5,775 bases of DNA from Opitutia bacterium UBA5964 (GCA_002430605.1 DJBY01000059.1:10895-16669); one strand, 5' to 3'. Positions 1 through 5,775 are shown, numbered from the stretch's first letter. A program made the numbers and translations. Notes: generated from the letters alone by a model not told the origin.

Positions 1-258
1 AAATACATCATGGCACAAATTCAAAGGGCGCCCGTTAAAGATGAATCTCATGCCTCCCTATCGAGCCGCGAGATGGAAGTCCTTGGGCACCTCGCCGAAG
101 GTCTGGTAAAGAAGGAAATCGCCGAAAAATTGGGCATTAGTTTCTTCACCGTCTCGACTCATATCCGGCACGTTTACGACAAACTCAACGTGCTCAATGC
201 CCCCGCGGCGGTATCGATCGCCTATCAGAAGGGTCTGTTACCGATTAAGAAAAAATAG
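1..258 (+). CDS. LuxR/NarL-type response regulator, C-terminal fragment
   Basis: This is the DNA-binding end of a transcription regulator of the NarL/FixJ/LuxR class. The frame is open to the left edge (Lys-Tyr-Ile precede the first Met at base 10), so that Met is probably internal and the N-terminal part, normally a phospho-receiver domain, lies outside the window. The visible 85 residues hold a full LuxR helix-turn-helix: 'LSSREMEVL' opens the domain, 'GLVKKEIAEKLGIS' covers the first helices, 'FFTVSTHIRHVYDKLNV' is the recognition helix and following helix, and the protein ends in a basic Lys-Lys-Lys. The ending 'NAPAAVSIAYQKGLL' resembles regulators from Verrucomicrobiota and relatives (from memory, not searched). 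It runs convergently to the esterase operon; its targets cannot be told. A stand-alone HTH protein starting at base 10 is possible but less likely, because no Shine-Dalgarno room is visible. Confidence 0.9.
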   Translation, partial: KYIMAQIQRAPVKDESHASLSSREMEVLGHLAEGLVKKEIAEKLGISFFTVSTHIRHVYDKLNVLNAPAAVSIAYQKGLLPIKKK

Positions 259-679
259 CGCGGCGCTTATAGTCCCGCGTCCGATCGACACTTGCGCTAC
301 CAAGATGAAACTGCGGCTAAAGCACGCAGCTACTGCATATTAGCGCATTCAAAAAACCTGAGATTATCACGCGACTCATACAACCATCCAGATTTGATAC
401 CCGTCGACGTTGGGATGGAGGAGGTAGGGCATGATCGATTCGGACAAAGCGCCATTCTCAAATGACTGAACGGATGCGCCATGAGGGGCGCCCTCCCCGA
501 CAGGCAACCTCAGCAGAAGCTCCTGCGGGCAGGATCCCAGTCAGCATAACCGACAACAAAGCCAGCGTAATCATCTTTAAATGTCTAAGGTGCTTTCATG
601 GTGCTGTTCCTTATTATCTGTTTCGAATACAAATTCTACGCAGGCTCCGATGAGAGAATCGGGGGCCCCGCAACTTGAG
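259..679. other. intergenic gap between convergent genes, no convincing gene
   Basis: This 421-base stretch separates the regulator stop from the stop of the large esterase on the opposite strand. The longest reading frame (462-653, plus strand, 63 codons) has no recognisable motif, no good ribosome binding site of its own and an arginine/cysteine-rich composition typical of chance frames. Small inverted repeats occur at 259-279 (5-bp arms), 483-495 (5-bp arms, three-base loop), 521-534 and 645-664 (seven pairs on the plus strand counting one G-U, six-base loop), but none is followed by a T run on either strand, so I do not call a terminator. The one notable signal is the strong Shine-Dalgarno at 417-425, described separately. 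The stretch could be a decayed gene. Confidence 0.7.
417..469 (+). other. strong Shine-Dalgarno with 12-codon ORF
   Basis: GGAGGAGGT at 417-425 contains a full AGGAGG core (419-424), followed after six bases by ATG at 431. That start opens a 12-codon frame (MIDSDKAPFSND) that stops at 467-469. A second ATG at 462 overlaps its end and starts a 63-codon frame ending at 653. The sequence directly shows an ideal ribosome binding site in an otherwise empty gap. It may be a leader peptide, a tiny protein, the start of a decayed gene, or chance. No promoter or conserved peptide is recognisable, so confidence that it is translated is low. Confidence 0.2.
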
Positions 680-3496
680 CTAGTCCGCTATAGTTAGATA
701 GGCATCCGCCCAACTGGCGTGATCACCGCCCGGCCCGTCGCCACCATCGGTCACTACCAAAGTCAGCTCCTTCGCACCGGCAACGGAGATATCAAGCGCC
801 TTCGCCTGAAAACTGGCGCTGCTAACTTTTCCGCTACTGAACACTTGCTTACCGTCCACCAGAATCTTCATCTCCAGCCTGCCCCTATGGGCATCATCCG
901 GACCGGGAACCACGTGGAATGCAGCGAACTGTCCGTTCAGCGCAAACTTGATTTTGGAGTCGGCATGAACGCCCAGTCCACGTGTATATTTCTGTCCACC
1001 CACGCTGATTGGTTTTCCTTCAACACCTTTATCGTTCAGCACCCGCCAGAATGTGTCGCAGGCACTCGTCGCTTCTTTGGTCAAGTAGGCCTTGCCGTCC
1101 TTGCCGGACTCGAGCGTGTTCCCTTGGGACGCTTTCCACTCAAAGTCCGCAAAGATCACCTTGGTAATGTCCGATCCCGCCTTCGGCTTGAATCCAATAC
1201 TTCCCACCTGCGACCAATCTCCCAGCGCAGCACCATTCGAATCCTTCAGTTGCGCAGCCGGAATCGTCATACTCTGCCACTCGTCGGACGCGGTAATTTC
1301 AATTTCAGTCGCACACCGCCCAGCATTCAGCACCAGCGTTTGCGGCTGTGTGCAGTAGAACTTGAATCTCAGCGCGGCACCGCTCGGCGCTTTCCATTTT
1401 GGATCCGCGAACTGACCGCTCTGAGTGCCCCGATGGTTATCGATCGGGCGGAATCCCTCAATGCCGCCAACGCCTTCAGCGGGTGCGGCATGGCTCCACC
1501 TGTCGGCTCCGCCCGGAAGTGTATCCGCTTTGGTGTCTGTCGCCACGGCGTTGCCGAGTTGTGACGGGATCACCGCTTCAAAGTCAGACGATACGACGCA
1601 GTCGTTTTCATAGCGAATATTAGCATAGGAAAAAACATAATCATCCACATTCATGACCGGCAGTTGTGCGACCCAAGTATTGCCTTTGCGCACCGATTGA
1701 ACGTCGCGCCAATACCGTTCAATGTTGTTCGCGCTTTTGAGACACTGGTATACTTGCAGTTCTTTGATCCGCTCTGGATTTGCTGGAGTCAAATGCAGCT
1801 CCGAAACCCCGCCAGATCCAAGTTTGATCACCGAGGCAGGACGCGCGGGCCAAAAGTTCCCCTTACTCAAAACGTGTTTTTCCAACCAGAGCTTACAGTC
1901 GTTGCCCAGTTTTTCGGTATTGTGATGGCCGCGCGCCTGCACCGCAAAATCCCATGGCACTCCGAGCTTAAAGCGTTTGAAGGTATCGCAGGCTCGTTCG
2001 TGCCCGCCATGGTGATCGTTTGATCCATTCAGCCACAGGGTGGCAGCGGTAATATAAGGCGCATGCGCCTGCGGAGCTACGGCCGACAAGAAGAGCTCCT
2101 CGCCTGGTGTCTTTTCAGGCGCGTTAAAGGGCTGACTATACTTCCATACTGCACGGTTACGGTAGTATTCAATCCATCCGATACCAAAATAAGCAACCAC
2201 CGCTTTGACCCTCGGATCCATGGCCATGTTCCACATGATCGTGCCCCCATACGAGTAGCCCTTTGCACCTAGGCGGTTGCGATCGACCTCTTTCTGGGCG
2301 ACCAGATAACTGAGTGCACGACGCTGAATCGCATTCCACAAATAATGCGATGTGGCTTTCGGGTTCGTTACCTGACTGCCATCGGGCATGCGACTGTAGA
2401 TTAGGCTATGGCCCATCTGTCTTGCTGCCATATACCCATGCACCTGCGCCTCAGGATATTTCGTATAGTGAGCACGGCTCGTGATCCCAGAATAATCATG
2501 CGCCATCACTGCCCAGCCGTCATTCACATAACTCATATCTGGATTCGGGCCTCCCATCCAGCCGTGCACATCCAACAAGCCAGGTGCGTTTTTCACGCCC
2601 TCTTTGACGGCATACTTACAATAAACGCGGACCTCCTCGCCGTTGACGTATGCGCTGATATATGACTCGCGATAATAAATCCCATCGCGCACTTCTTCTC
2701 GAACAATCTCCTCATTGTAATCACCTACATCCGGATCATAGTCTGCCCAGACTTCCGGTGGCGTCGGCAACTTTTGCATAGCAAGTAGCTCTTGAACCTT
2801 TGGCTGTATCGCAGCGAGCCAGAGCTCATAGCCCTTCTGATTCGGATGCAGCAAGTCAGGCATCACATCCTTCGGCAAACGCCCCTCGGCATCAAGAAAG
2901 GCATCATTGATATTCAAATGAAACACATTCTGCCCATCTGCTAAGCGCGGCAATTCCGCGTTGATCTTCTCGTTGAGCTGGCGCAAAGGATCCTCGGCAG
3001 TCTCACCACGAGGAAACACCGACAGCAACAGCACTTTCGATTCCGGTAATTGTCTCTGCAACGCGTCCACAATCTGCGAAATGCCACCGACCGTCTCAGC
3101 TGCCGGATCCTTACGCTGCCCGGTATTGTTGGTGCCGATCATCAGCACCACAATCTCTGGCGAAATTCCATCGATCTCTCCGTTTTGCAGGCGCCACAGC
3201 ACATGCTCGGTGCGGTCTGCGCTGTAACCCAGATTGAGATGCGTCATCCCAGGAAAAGTGCGCTCGACCAGGCCGGGGGCACGATCATCCATAGAGTGAG
3301 TGATCGAGTCTCCAATGAAGACCAAATCAATGTCCTCTGCATGCTCAGCGACCTCTTGCAACTTTGCCTCATGACGTGCGAGCCACCAGTCATCCCGAGG
3401 CTGAGCCTTCGTCGTCGCAAAGTCCGCCGCAAGAGTTTGAATAACTGGGACGGCAATCAGTCCTAGCAGAATTAAGAATCGGGTAAAAAATTTCAT
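680..3496 (-). CDS. secreted multidomain esterase: SGNH + alpha/beta hydrolase + NPCBM
   Basis: Predicted exported two-headed carbohydrate esterase, 938 residues. Residues 1-24 form a signal peptide (KFF..R, hydrophobic stretch, cleavage near Ala23/Ala24). Residues ~36-237 are an SGNH/GDSL hydrolase of the PAF-acetylhydrolase-like type: GDSIT at 62-66 (Ser64), block II 'NLGYSADRTEH' 88-98, GTNN 121-124 (Asn123), DLLH 214-217 (Asp214, His217). Residues ~265-545 are an alpha/beta hydrolase: HGW at 311-313 (oxyanion region), nucleophile elbow GYSYGG at 413-418 (Ser415), likely acid Asp494 in 'GSNDHHGG', likely His524 or 525 in 'RGHHN'; it resembles acetyl-xylan-esterase/dienelactone-hydrolase-like enzymes. 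A beta-rich part (~553-640), a second beta-sandwich (~665-787, CBM-like) and an NPCBM domain (~798-937, 'RGLGVHADSKI', 'GGDHASWADAYL') follow. Block II has Ala93 where the family has its oxyanion Gly. It is the second gene of the operon, 12 bases after the tandem SGNH gene. Removal of acetyl or similar esters from a polysaccharide is inferred; the substrate is unknown. Confidence 0.93.
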   Translation of the reverse strand: MKFFTRFLILLGLIAVPVIQTLAADFATTKAQPRDDWWLARHEAKLQEVAEHAEDIDLVFIGDSITHSMDDRAPGLVERTFPGMTHLNLGYSADRTEHVLWRLQNGEIDGISPEIVVLMIGTNNTGQRKDPAAETVGGISQIVDALQRQLPESKVLLLSVFPRGETAEDPLRQLNEKINAELPRLADGQNVFHLNINDAFLDAEGRLPKDVMPDLLHPNQKGYELWLAAIQPKVQELLAMQKLPTPPEVWADYDPDVGDYNEEIVREEVRDGIYYRESYISAYVNGEEVRVYCKYAVKEGVKNAPGLLDVHGWMGGPNPDMSYVNDGWAVMAHDYSGITSRAHYTKYPEAQVHGYMAARQMGHSLIYSRMPDGSQVTNPKATSHYLWNAIQRRALSYLVAQKEVDRNRLGAKGYSYGGTIMWNMAMDPRVKAVVAYFGIGWIEYYRNRAVWKYSQPFNAPEKTPGEELFLSAVAPQAHAPYITAATLWLNGSNDHHGGHERACDTFKRFKLGVPWDFAVQARGHHNTEKLGNDCKLWLEKHVLSKGNFWPARPASVIKLGSGGVSELHLTPANPERIKELQVYQCLKSANNIERYWRDVQSVRKGNTWVAQLPVMNVDDYVFSYANIRYENDCVVSSDFEAVIPSQLGNAVATDTKADTLPGGADRWSHAAPAEGVGGIEGFRPIDNHRGTQSGQFADPKWKAPSGAALRFKFYCTQPQTLVLNAGRCATEIEITASDEWQSMTIPAAQLKDSNGAALGDWSQVGSIGFKPKAGSDITKVIFADFEWKASQGNTLESGKDGKAYLTKEATSACDTFWRVLNDKGVEGKPISVGGQKYTRGLGVHADSKIKFALNGQFAAFHVVPGPDDAHRGRLEMKILVDGKQVFSSGKVSSASFQAKALDISVAGAKELTLVVTDGGDGPGGDHASWADAYLTIAD
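3125..3213 (-). repeat. copy A of a shared segment in the SGNH coding regions
   Basis: This part of the multidomain esterase gene encodes the block II to block III region. It shares two exact 22-base matches (3125-3146 and 3192-3213) with 4523-4611 in domain 1 of the tandem SGNH gene. In both copies the matches are separated by 45 bases, of which I count 26 identical. Domain 2 of the tandem gene is clearly less similar here. Confidence 0.8.
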
Positions 3497-3506
3497 ACAG
3501 TCAAAG

Positions 3507-3510
3507 TCCT
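3507..3510 (-). promoter_or_regulatory. probable ribosome binding site of the multidomain esterase
   Basis: On the minus strand AGGA overlaps the TAG stop codon of the upstream gene (TAGGA) and lies ten bases before the ATG at 3496-3494. It is short and slightly distant. The 12-base gap between the genes leaves no room for a promoter, which supports co-transcription and perhaps translational coupling. Confidence 0.4.
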
Positions 3511-4924
3511 ATTGGACAGGTTCATCATTAAAAAGTGCACTCAAGGTGGGCTCCATCGCAGCAGCCCACACTTTGTAACCTTCAGTGTTCGGATGTAAGA
3601 GATCAGGCATCAGAGCGCGTGGTAAACGTCCCGATTCATCCAGGAAATGCTCATTGATATTCAAGAGAAACACCGCCGAATCCGCGTCGGCTAGCTCCGG
3701 CAAACGCGCATTCACCCGTTCGTTGATTTGACGCAACGGATCCTCCACCCCTTCTCCGCGTGGGAAAATCGATAGCAGCAACACTTTAGCATTCGGCATC
3801 TGGTGACGGATCGTCCTCAAGTTGCTCTCAATCCCAGCAAGGGTTTCTTCAGGCGCATCTTTGGTCACATGCGTGTTATTGGTTCCGATCATGAGTACGA
3901 CCAACTTTGGATTGAGCCCCGCAACCTCACCGTTCTGCAAACGCCAGTTCACCCACTCAGTGCGATCGCCTCCAAAGCCCAGATTCAAGGCTTTGCGATG
4001 ACCGTAGTAGCGCTCCCAAACCGGCAAGCCAAACTCCCCTTCCCGCTCCCAGAAATGAGTGATCGAGTCACCCACGAAAACCAGTTGATAGTCCGTCTCC
4101 TGCACCTCTAGCAACTTCTGCTCGTGACGCGGCCCACCGCGCGGGGCGGATTGCACAGCTCGGTGCGGATTCGCAGGCAAGGCCGGCTCCTGCAAGGCCC
4201 CACTCACATGCGGTTCCAAGGCAGCCCACCAGAGCTGATACCCCTGCGAACTTAAATGAAGCAAATCCTTATAATACAGCTCCGCATTCAACTCATCGGC
4301 TTCAGTATAAAACTGCTGATTGATATCGACATGCTCTACCTGATCACTCGCAGCGAAGCGTTCCAACTCGCGATTCACCCCCTCCAAAGTTGTTTGCTCC
4401 TTGCCTGCTTTGCGCGGAAAGACCGAAAACAAAATGACCTGCGCTTTCGGCACACGGAGTTCCAATTCATTCAGAATCGCTTCAATGCCCGCGACAATCG
4501 CTTCAGCGCTGTTATTGCGGGCATTGTTGGTGCCGATCATCAGCGCTACCAACTTCGGCTGAACCCCATCCAATTCCCCATTACGCAAACGCCACAGCAC
4601 ATGCTCGGTGCCATCTCCTCCGAAGCCGAGGTTCAGCACTTTTCGATTTCCAAAGTAATACCCATAGCTCGGGTCACGCTCGCCATATTGAGTAATCGAG
4701 TCACCGATCAAAATAATATCGGTGTCGCCTTGCTGCGCCTCGACCAGCTTCTCAGCATGACGCTGATGCCACCACTCCGATGGACGCTGTGGCTGACTCG
4801 CGCTAGGAATACGACTCTCACCCGCCTCAAGCCCGCCGAGAAGCGAAGCAACAAAACAGACAAGCAGCCCTGTATGTAACGCGGGTTGAATCAATAACTG
4901 TATCAAGCTAGCAAATCGGTACAT
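3509..4924 (-). CDS. secreted tandem SGNH (PAF-acetylhydrolase-like) esterase
   Basis: Predicted exported esterase of 471 residues with two complete SGNH hydrolase domains; such domains usually occur singly at about 200 residues. Residues 1 to ~34 are an export signal (hydrophobic core ~18-31, possible cleavage after Ala34); there is no lipobox. Domain 1 (~50-240): GDSIT 74-78 (Ser76), block II 'NLGFGGDGTEH' 98-108 (Gly103), GTNN 131-134 (Asn133), DLLH 220-223 (Asp220, His223). Domain 2 (~263-465): GDSIT 285-289 (Ser287), 'NLGFGGDRTE' 314-323 (Gly319), GTNN 347-350 (Asn349), DLLH 441-444 (Asp441, His444). Both catalytic sets are intact. 'TEHVLWRLRNGELDG' in domain 1 recalls the PAF-acetylhydrolase Ib catalytic subunits. 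The linker (~242-262) is Pro/Ala/Arg-rich. Domain 2 closely resembles the SGNH domain of the next gene. The ATG at 4924 is the only ATG giving the export signal; no Shine-Dalgarno is visible before it. First gene of the two-gene operon; acetyl or other short-chain ester removal from a polysaccharide is inferred. Confidence 0.94.
   Translation of the reverse strand: MYRFASLIQLLIQPALHTGLLVCFVASLLGGLEAGESRIPSASQPQRPSEWWHQRHAEKLVEAQQGDTDIILIGDSITQYGERDPSYGYYFGNRKVLNLGFGGDGTEHVLWRLRNGELDGVQPKLVALMIGTNNARNNSAEAIVAGIEAILNELELRVPKAQVILFSVFPRKAGKEQTTLEGVNRELERFAASDQVEHVDINQQFYTEADELNAELYYKDLLHLSSQGYQLWWAALEPHVSGALQEPALPANPHRAVQSAPRGGPRHEQKLLEVQETDYQLVFVGDSITHFWEREGEFGLPVWERYYGHRKALNLGFGGDRTEWVNWRLQNGEVAGLNPKLVVLMIGTNNTHVTKDAPEETLAGIESNLRTIRHQMPNAKVLLLSIFPRGEGVEDPLRQINERVNARLPELADADSAVFLLNINEHFLDESGRLPRALMPDLLHPNTEGYKVWAAAMEPTLSALFNDEPVQ
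4523..4611 (-). repeat. copy B of a shared segment in the SGNH coding regions
   Basis: Partner of 3125-3213, lying in SGNH domain 1 of the tandem gene. The exact 22-base matches are at 4523-4544 and 4590-4611, with the same 45-base spacing. It reflects duplication of an SGNH unit, possibly with later gene conversion. Confidence 0.8.
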
Positions 4925-4933
4925 ATAAAATAG

Positions 4934-4963
4934 ATCATATCATTGATGGTCACAGTTCGTCAT
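4934..4963 (-). promoter_or_regulatory. weak candidate promoter of the esterase operon
   Basis: On the minus strand TATGAT (4939-4934) could be a -10 box, with ATGACG (4963-4958) as a poor -35 box 18 bases upstream. Transcription would then start a few bases before the ATG at 4924, giving a nearly leaderless message, which would fit the absence of a visible Shine-Dalgarno. Since a strong terminator lies upstream, a promoter must exist somewhere in 4925-5023, but this exact placement is a guess. Confidence 0.22.
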
Positions 4964-5002
4964 CACTCATATGTGCGATGTCGGCAAATTTGTAACGAAC
5001 TG
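4953..5002. promoter_or_regulatory. nested inverted repeats upstream of the esterase operon
   Basis: Two perfect 8-base arms, CAGTTCGT (4953-4960) and ACGAACTG (4995-5002), face each other across 34 bases. Directly inside the first arm lies a 20-base imperfect palindrome (4961-4980, 16 of 20 positions symmetric, centre CATATG); further in is the 8-base palindrome CAAATTTG (4985-4992). The 20-base element has the size of a dimeric repressor or activator site. In a minus-strand RNA it could also fold, because one asymmetric position becomes a G-U pair. It sits between the terminator and the operon start, where an operator is expected. Binding protein unknown. Confidence 0.4.
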
Positions 5003-5023
5003 CCACGCTCGAAACACAGCGAC

Positions 5024-5056
5024 AAAAAAGTCCGGCATGCATGGCATGCCGGACTT
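5024..5056 (-). terminator. intrinsic terminator of the EF-hand protein gene
   Basis: A perfect 13-base-pair hairpin is formed by arms 5028-5040 and 5044-5056 with a three-base loop. On the minus strand it ends in six consecutive T (5029-5024), the classic Rho-independent form. It starts 41 bases after the stop codon at 5098-5100. On the plus strand no T run follows, so it works in one direction. It separates the EF-hand gene from the esterase operon. Confidence 0.93.
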
Positions 5057-5097
5057 AGAAATTCACATAGAGTACTTAAATCAAAGGATCTGACGCG

Positions 5098-5775
5098 CTA
5101 CTTGAGAATGCCGTCTCCGTTTCGATCGTAGTCCTGAAACTGTTGACGGTAAGCGCGCTCAAGTTCTTCCATTGTTAACTTTCCATCTTTGTCGGCATCA
5201 TGTGCGTTCAAGAAAGCCTCGTGTGGAAACTCCTCGAGTGAAAGCACTCCATCGGCATTACGATCCATCCGAGGTGCACTTTTCATGAAAACACCCACGA
5301 ATTCATTTTCTGTCACTTTGCCATCACCGTTAGTGTCATAGTTCAGAAAATCATCCGGCGCTTGATCGCTTTCGATGGTCACGCTGGTTTTAGTAAGCTG
5401 CTTGCCACCGACACTTAGAGTCATCGATTGATCGGCTCCCCATTGGCGACCTGCGAGATTCACACGCCAGAGGTTGTCACCCATATCTTCAACCGAAGTG
5501 ATTTTGCAATTTTCAGAGGCAACTGCCTTGAGCACAGCCTTGCTGTAGAAAGTAAGACTGCCTTCTTGAGCACCCGCATCGGTCAGTTCAACCGTGAGTC
5601 CGGTTGCAGTCGCACGGATGTCCCTAATCTCGGTCGCGCCCATTGCGAGATGCAGATTAGAACCAACCAGAACCGGAATATCCGCCTGTGAGACAGGCAA
5701 CGGAGTGAAACGCAGCAGCCTAGAGGAGAGACCAGGAAGCACTTCGGAGGTGTAGCTATCCTGAGCATAAGCAAC
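5098..5775 (-). CDS. C-terminal part of an extracellular EF-hand protein, probably glycosidase-like
   Basis: The frame is open to the right edge, so the N-terminus is missing; an in-frame GTG at 5742 is very likely internal. 225 residues are visible. The first ~125 look like a beta-rich C-terminal domain: 'VLPGLSSRLLRFTP' followed by 'VLVGSNLHLAMGATEI' recalls the C-terminal region of GH36/raffinose-synthase-like and other alpha-galactosidase-type glycosidases, a resemblance from memory and uncertain. The rest carries calcium-binding EF-hand loops: DTNGDGKVTENE (visible residues 147-158), DRNADGVLSLEE (171-182) and DADKDGKLTMEE (193-204), each with Asp/Asn at positions 1, 3 and 5, Gly at 6 and Glu at 12. 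A fourth loop, DRNGDGILK, stops at loop position 9 and lacks the Glu at 12. A strong terminator follows, so this gene ends its own transcription unit just upstream of the esterases. Calcium-stabilised, exported carbohydrate-active enzyme is the best guess. Confidence 0.85.
   Translation of the reverse strand, partial: VAYAQDSYTSEVLPGLSSRLLRFTPLPVSQADIPVLVGSNLHLAMGATEIRDIRATATGLTVELTDAGAQEGSLTFYSKAVLKAVASENCKITSVEDMGDNLWRVNLAGRQWGADQSMTLSVGGKQLTKTSVTIESDQAPDDFLNYDTNGDGKVTENEFVGVFMKSAPRMDRNADGVLSLEEFPHEAFLNAHDADKDGKLTMEELERAYRQQFQDYDRNGDGILK
5101..5337 (-). repeat. three complete EF-hand loops plus one cut-short loop
   Basis: Within the preceding gene, loops lie at 5337-5302, 5265-5230, 5199-5164 and 5127-5101 (minus strand). 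They are about 22-25 residues apart, so they are paired EF-hands rather than the two-repeat dockerin arrangement. The first three have all standard calcium ligands; the last is ended by the stop codon. Reading past the stop would place Val, not Glu, at position 12. Confidence 0.85.

Noticed and set aside
462..653. 63-codon plus-strand open frame in the intergenic gap
   Set aside because: No recognisable domain, no ribosome binding site of its own and biased composition; kept only as part of the comment on the mini-ORF.
645..664. Hairpin just downstream of the multidomain esterase stop, considered as a terminator
   Set aside because: No T run follows on either strand, and on the minus strand the outer part of the stem contains a C-A mismatch, so it does not fit an intrinsic terminator.
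719..1564. 281-codon plus-strand open frame
   Set aside because: It lies fully antisense to the C-terminal half of the multidomain esterase, whose frame shows a clear NPCBM domain. The antisense peptide has no motif and a shadow-like composition.
4256..4879. 207-codon plus-strand open frame
   Set aside because: It is antisense to SGNH domain 1 of the tandem esterase, whose catalytic blocks are all present; no independent motif or ribosome binding site supports the antisense frame.
3509..4924. Lipoprotein signal at Cys23 of the tandem SGNH protein
   Set aside because: The residue before Cys is Val rather than Gly, Ala or Ser, so the lipobox rule is not met; an ordinary signal peptide is more likely.
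5024..5056. The 13-bp inverted repeat as an insertion-sequence end or recombination site
   Set aside because: Its position 41 bases after a stop codon and the T run on the minus strand match an intrinsic terminator, and no transposase or second copy is present.
5098..5742. GTG at 5742 as the true start of the EF-hand protein
   Set aside because: The frame stays open for eleven more codons to the window edge, and a start at 5742 would give no export signal and would begin inside the beta domain, so the gene is better read as cut by the edge.

Overview
The window reads as a stretch of a bacterial chromosome from a secretion-rich polysaccharide degrader, most likely Verrucomicrobiota (Opitutae-like) or a related PVC-group bacterium. 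This rests on protein style: large secreted PAF-acetylhydrolase-like SGNH esterases, a C-terminal NPCBM domain, EF-hand tails on extracellular proteins, and a NarL/LuxR-type regulator tail with an 'NAPAAVSIAYQKGLL' ending. The assignment is inferred from family resemblance and has not been checked by any search.

Layout: 1-258 (+) is the C-terminal end of a LuxR/NarL-type response regulator, cut by the left edge. 259-679 is a non-coding or poorly coding gap between convergent genes; it holds a strong Shine-Dalgarno followed by a 12-codon ORF. On the minus strand, read from right to left, come: 5775-5098, the C-terminal part of a secreted protein (probably a glycoside-hydrolase-like C-terminal beta domain) ending in three complete EF-hands and a cut-short fourth; a strong intrinsic terminator at 5056-5024; a structured intergenic region with a 20-bp imperfect palindrome nested beside an 8-bp inverted repeat; 4924-3509, a secreted protein with two complete SGNH esterase domains in tandem; and, 12 bases on, 3496-680, a 938-residue secreted protein combining an SGNH domain, an alpha/beta-hydrolase domain, two beta-sandwich regions and an NPCBM domain.

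The two esterase genes are almost certainly one operon. Together they carry four serine-hydrolase active sites (three SGNH, one alpha/beta hydrolase) on two exported polypeptides, plus a carbohydrate-binding module. The simplest reading is a deacetylation or de-esterification unit acting outside the cytoplasm on an esterified polysaccharide. The upstream gene, if it is a glycosidase, would act on the same material, but the terminator makes it a separate transcription unit. The three SGNH domains are visibly related, and the single domain of the large protein looks like a patchwork of the two domains of its neighbour, including two exact 22-base matches at identical spacing. Its usual oxyanion-hole glycine is replaced by alanine.

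I see no CRISPR array, RNA gene, insertion sequence or phage signal. The window looks like a carbohydrate-utilisation locus with unusual protein architectures rather than a wholly new kind of system.
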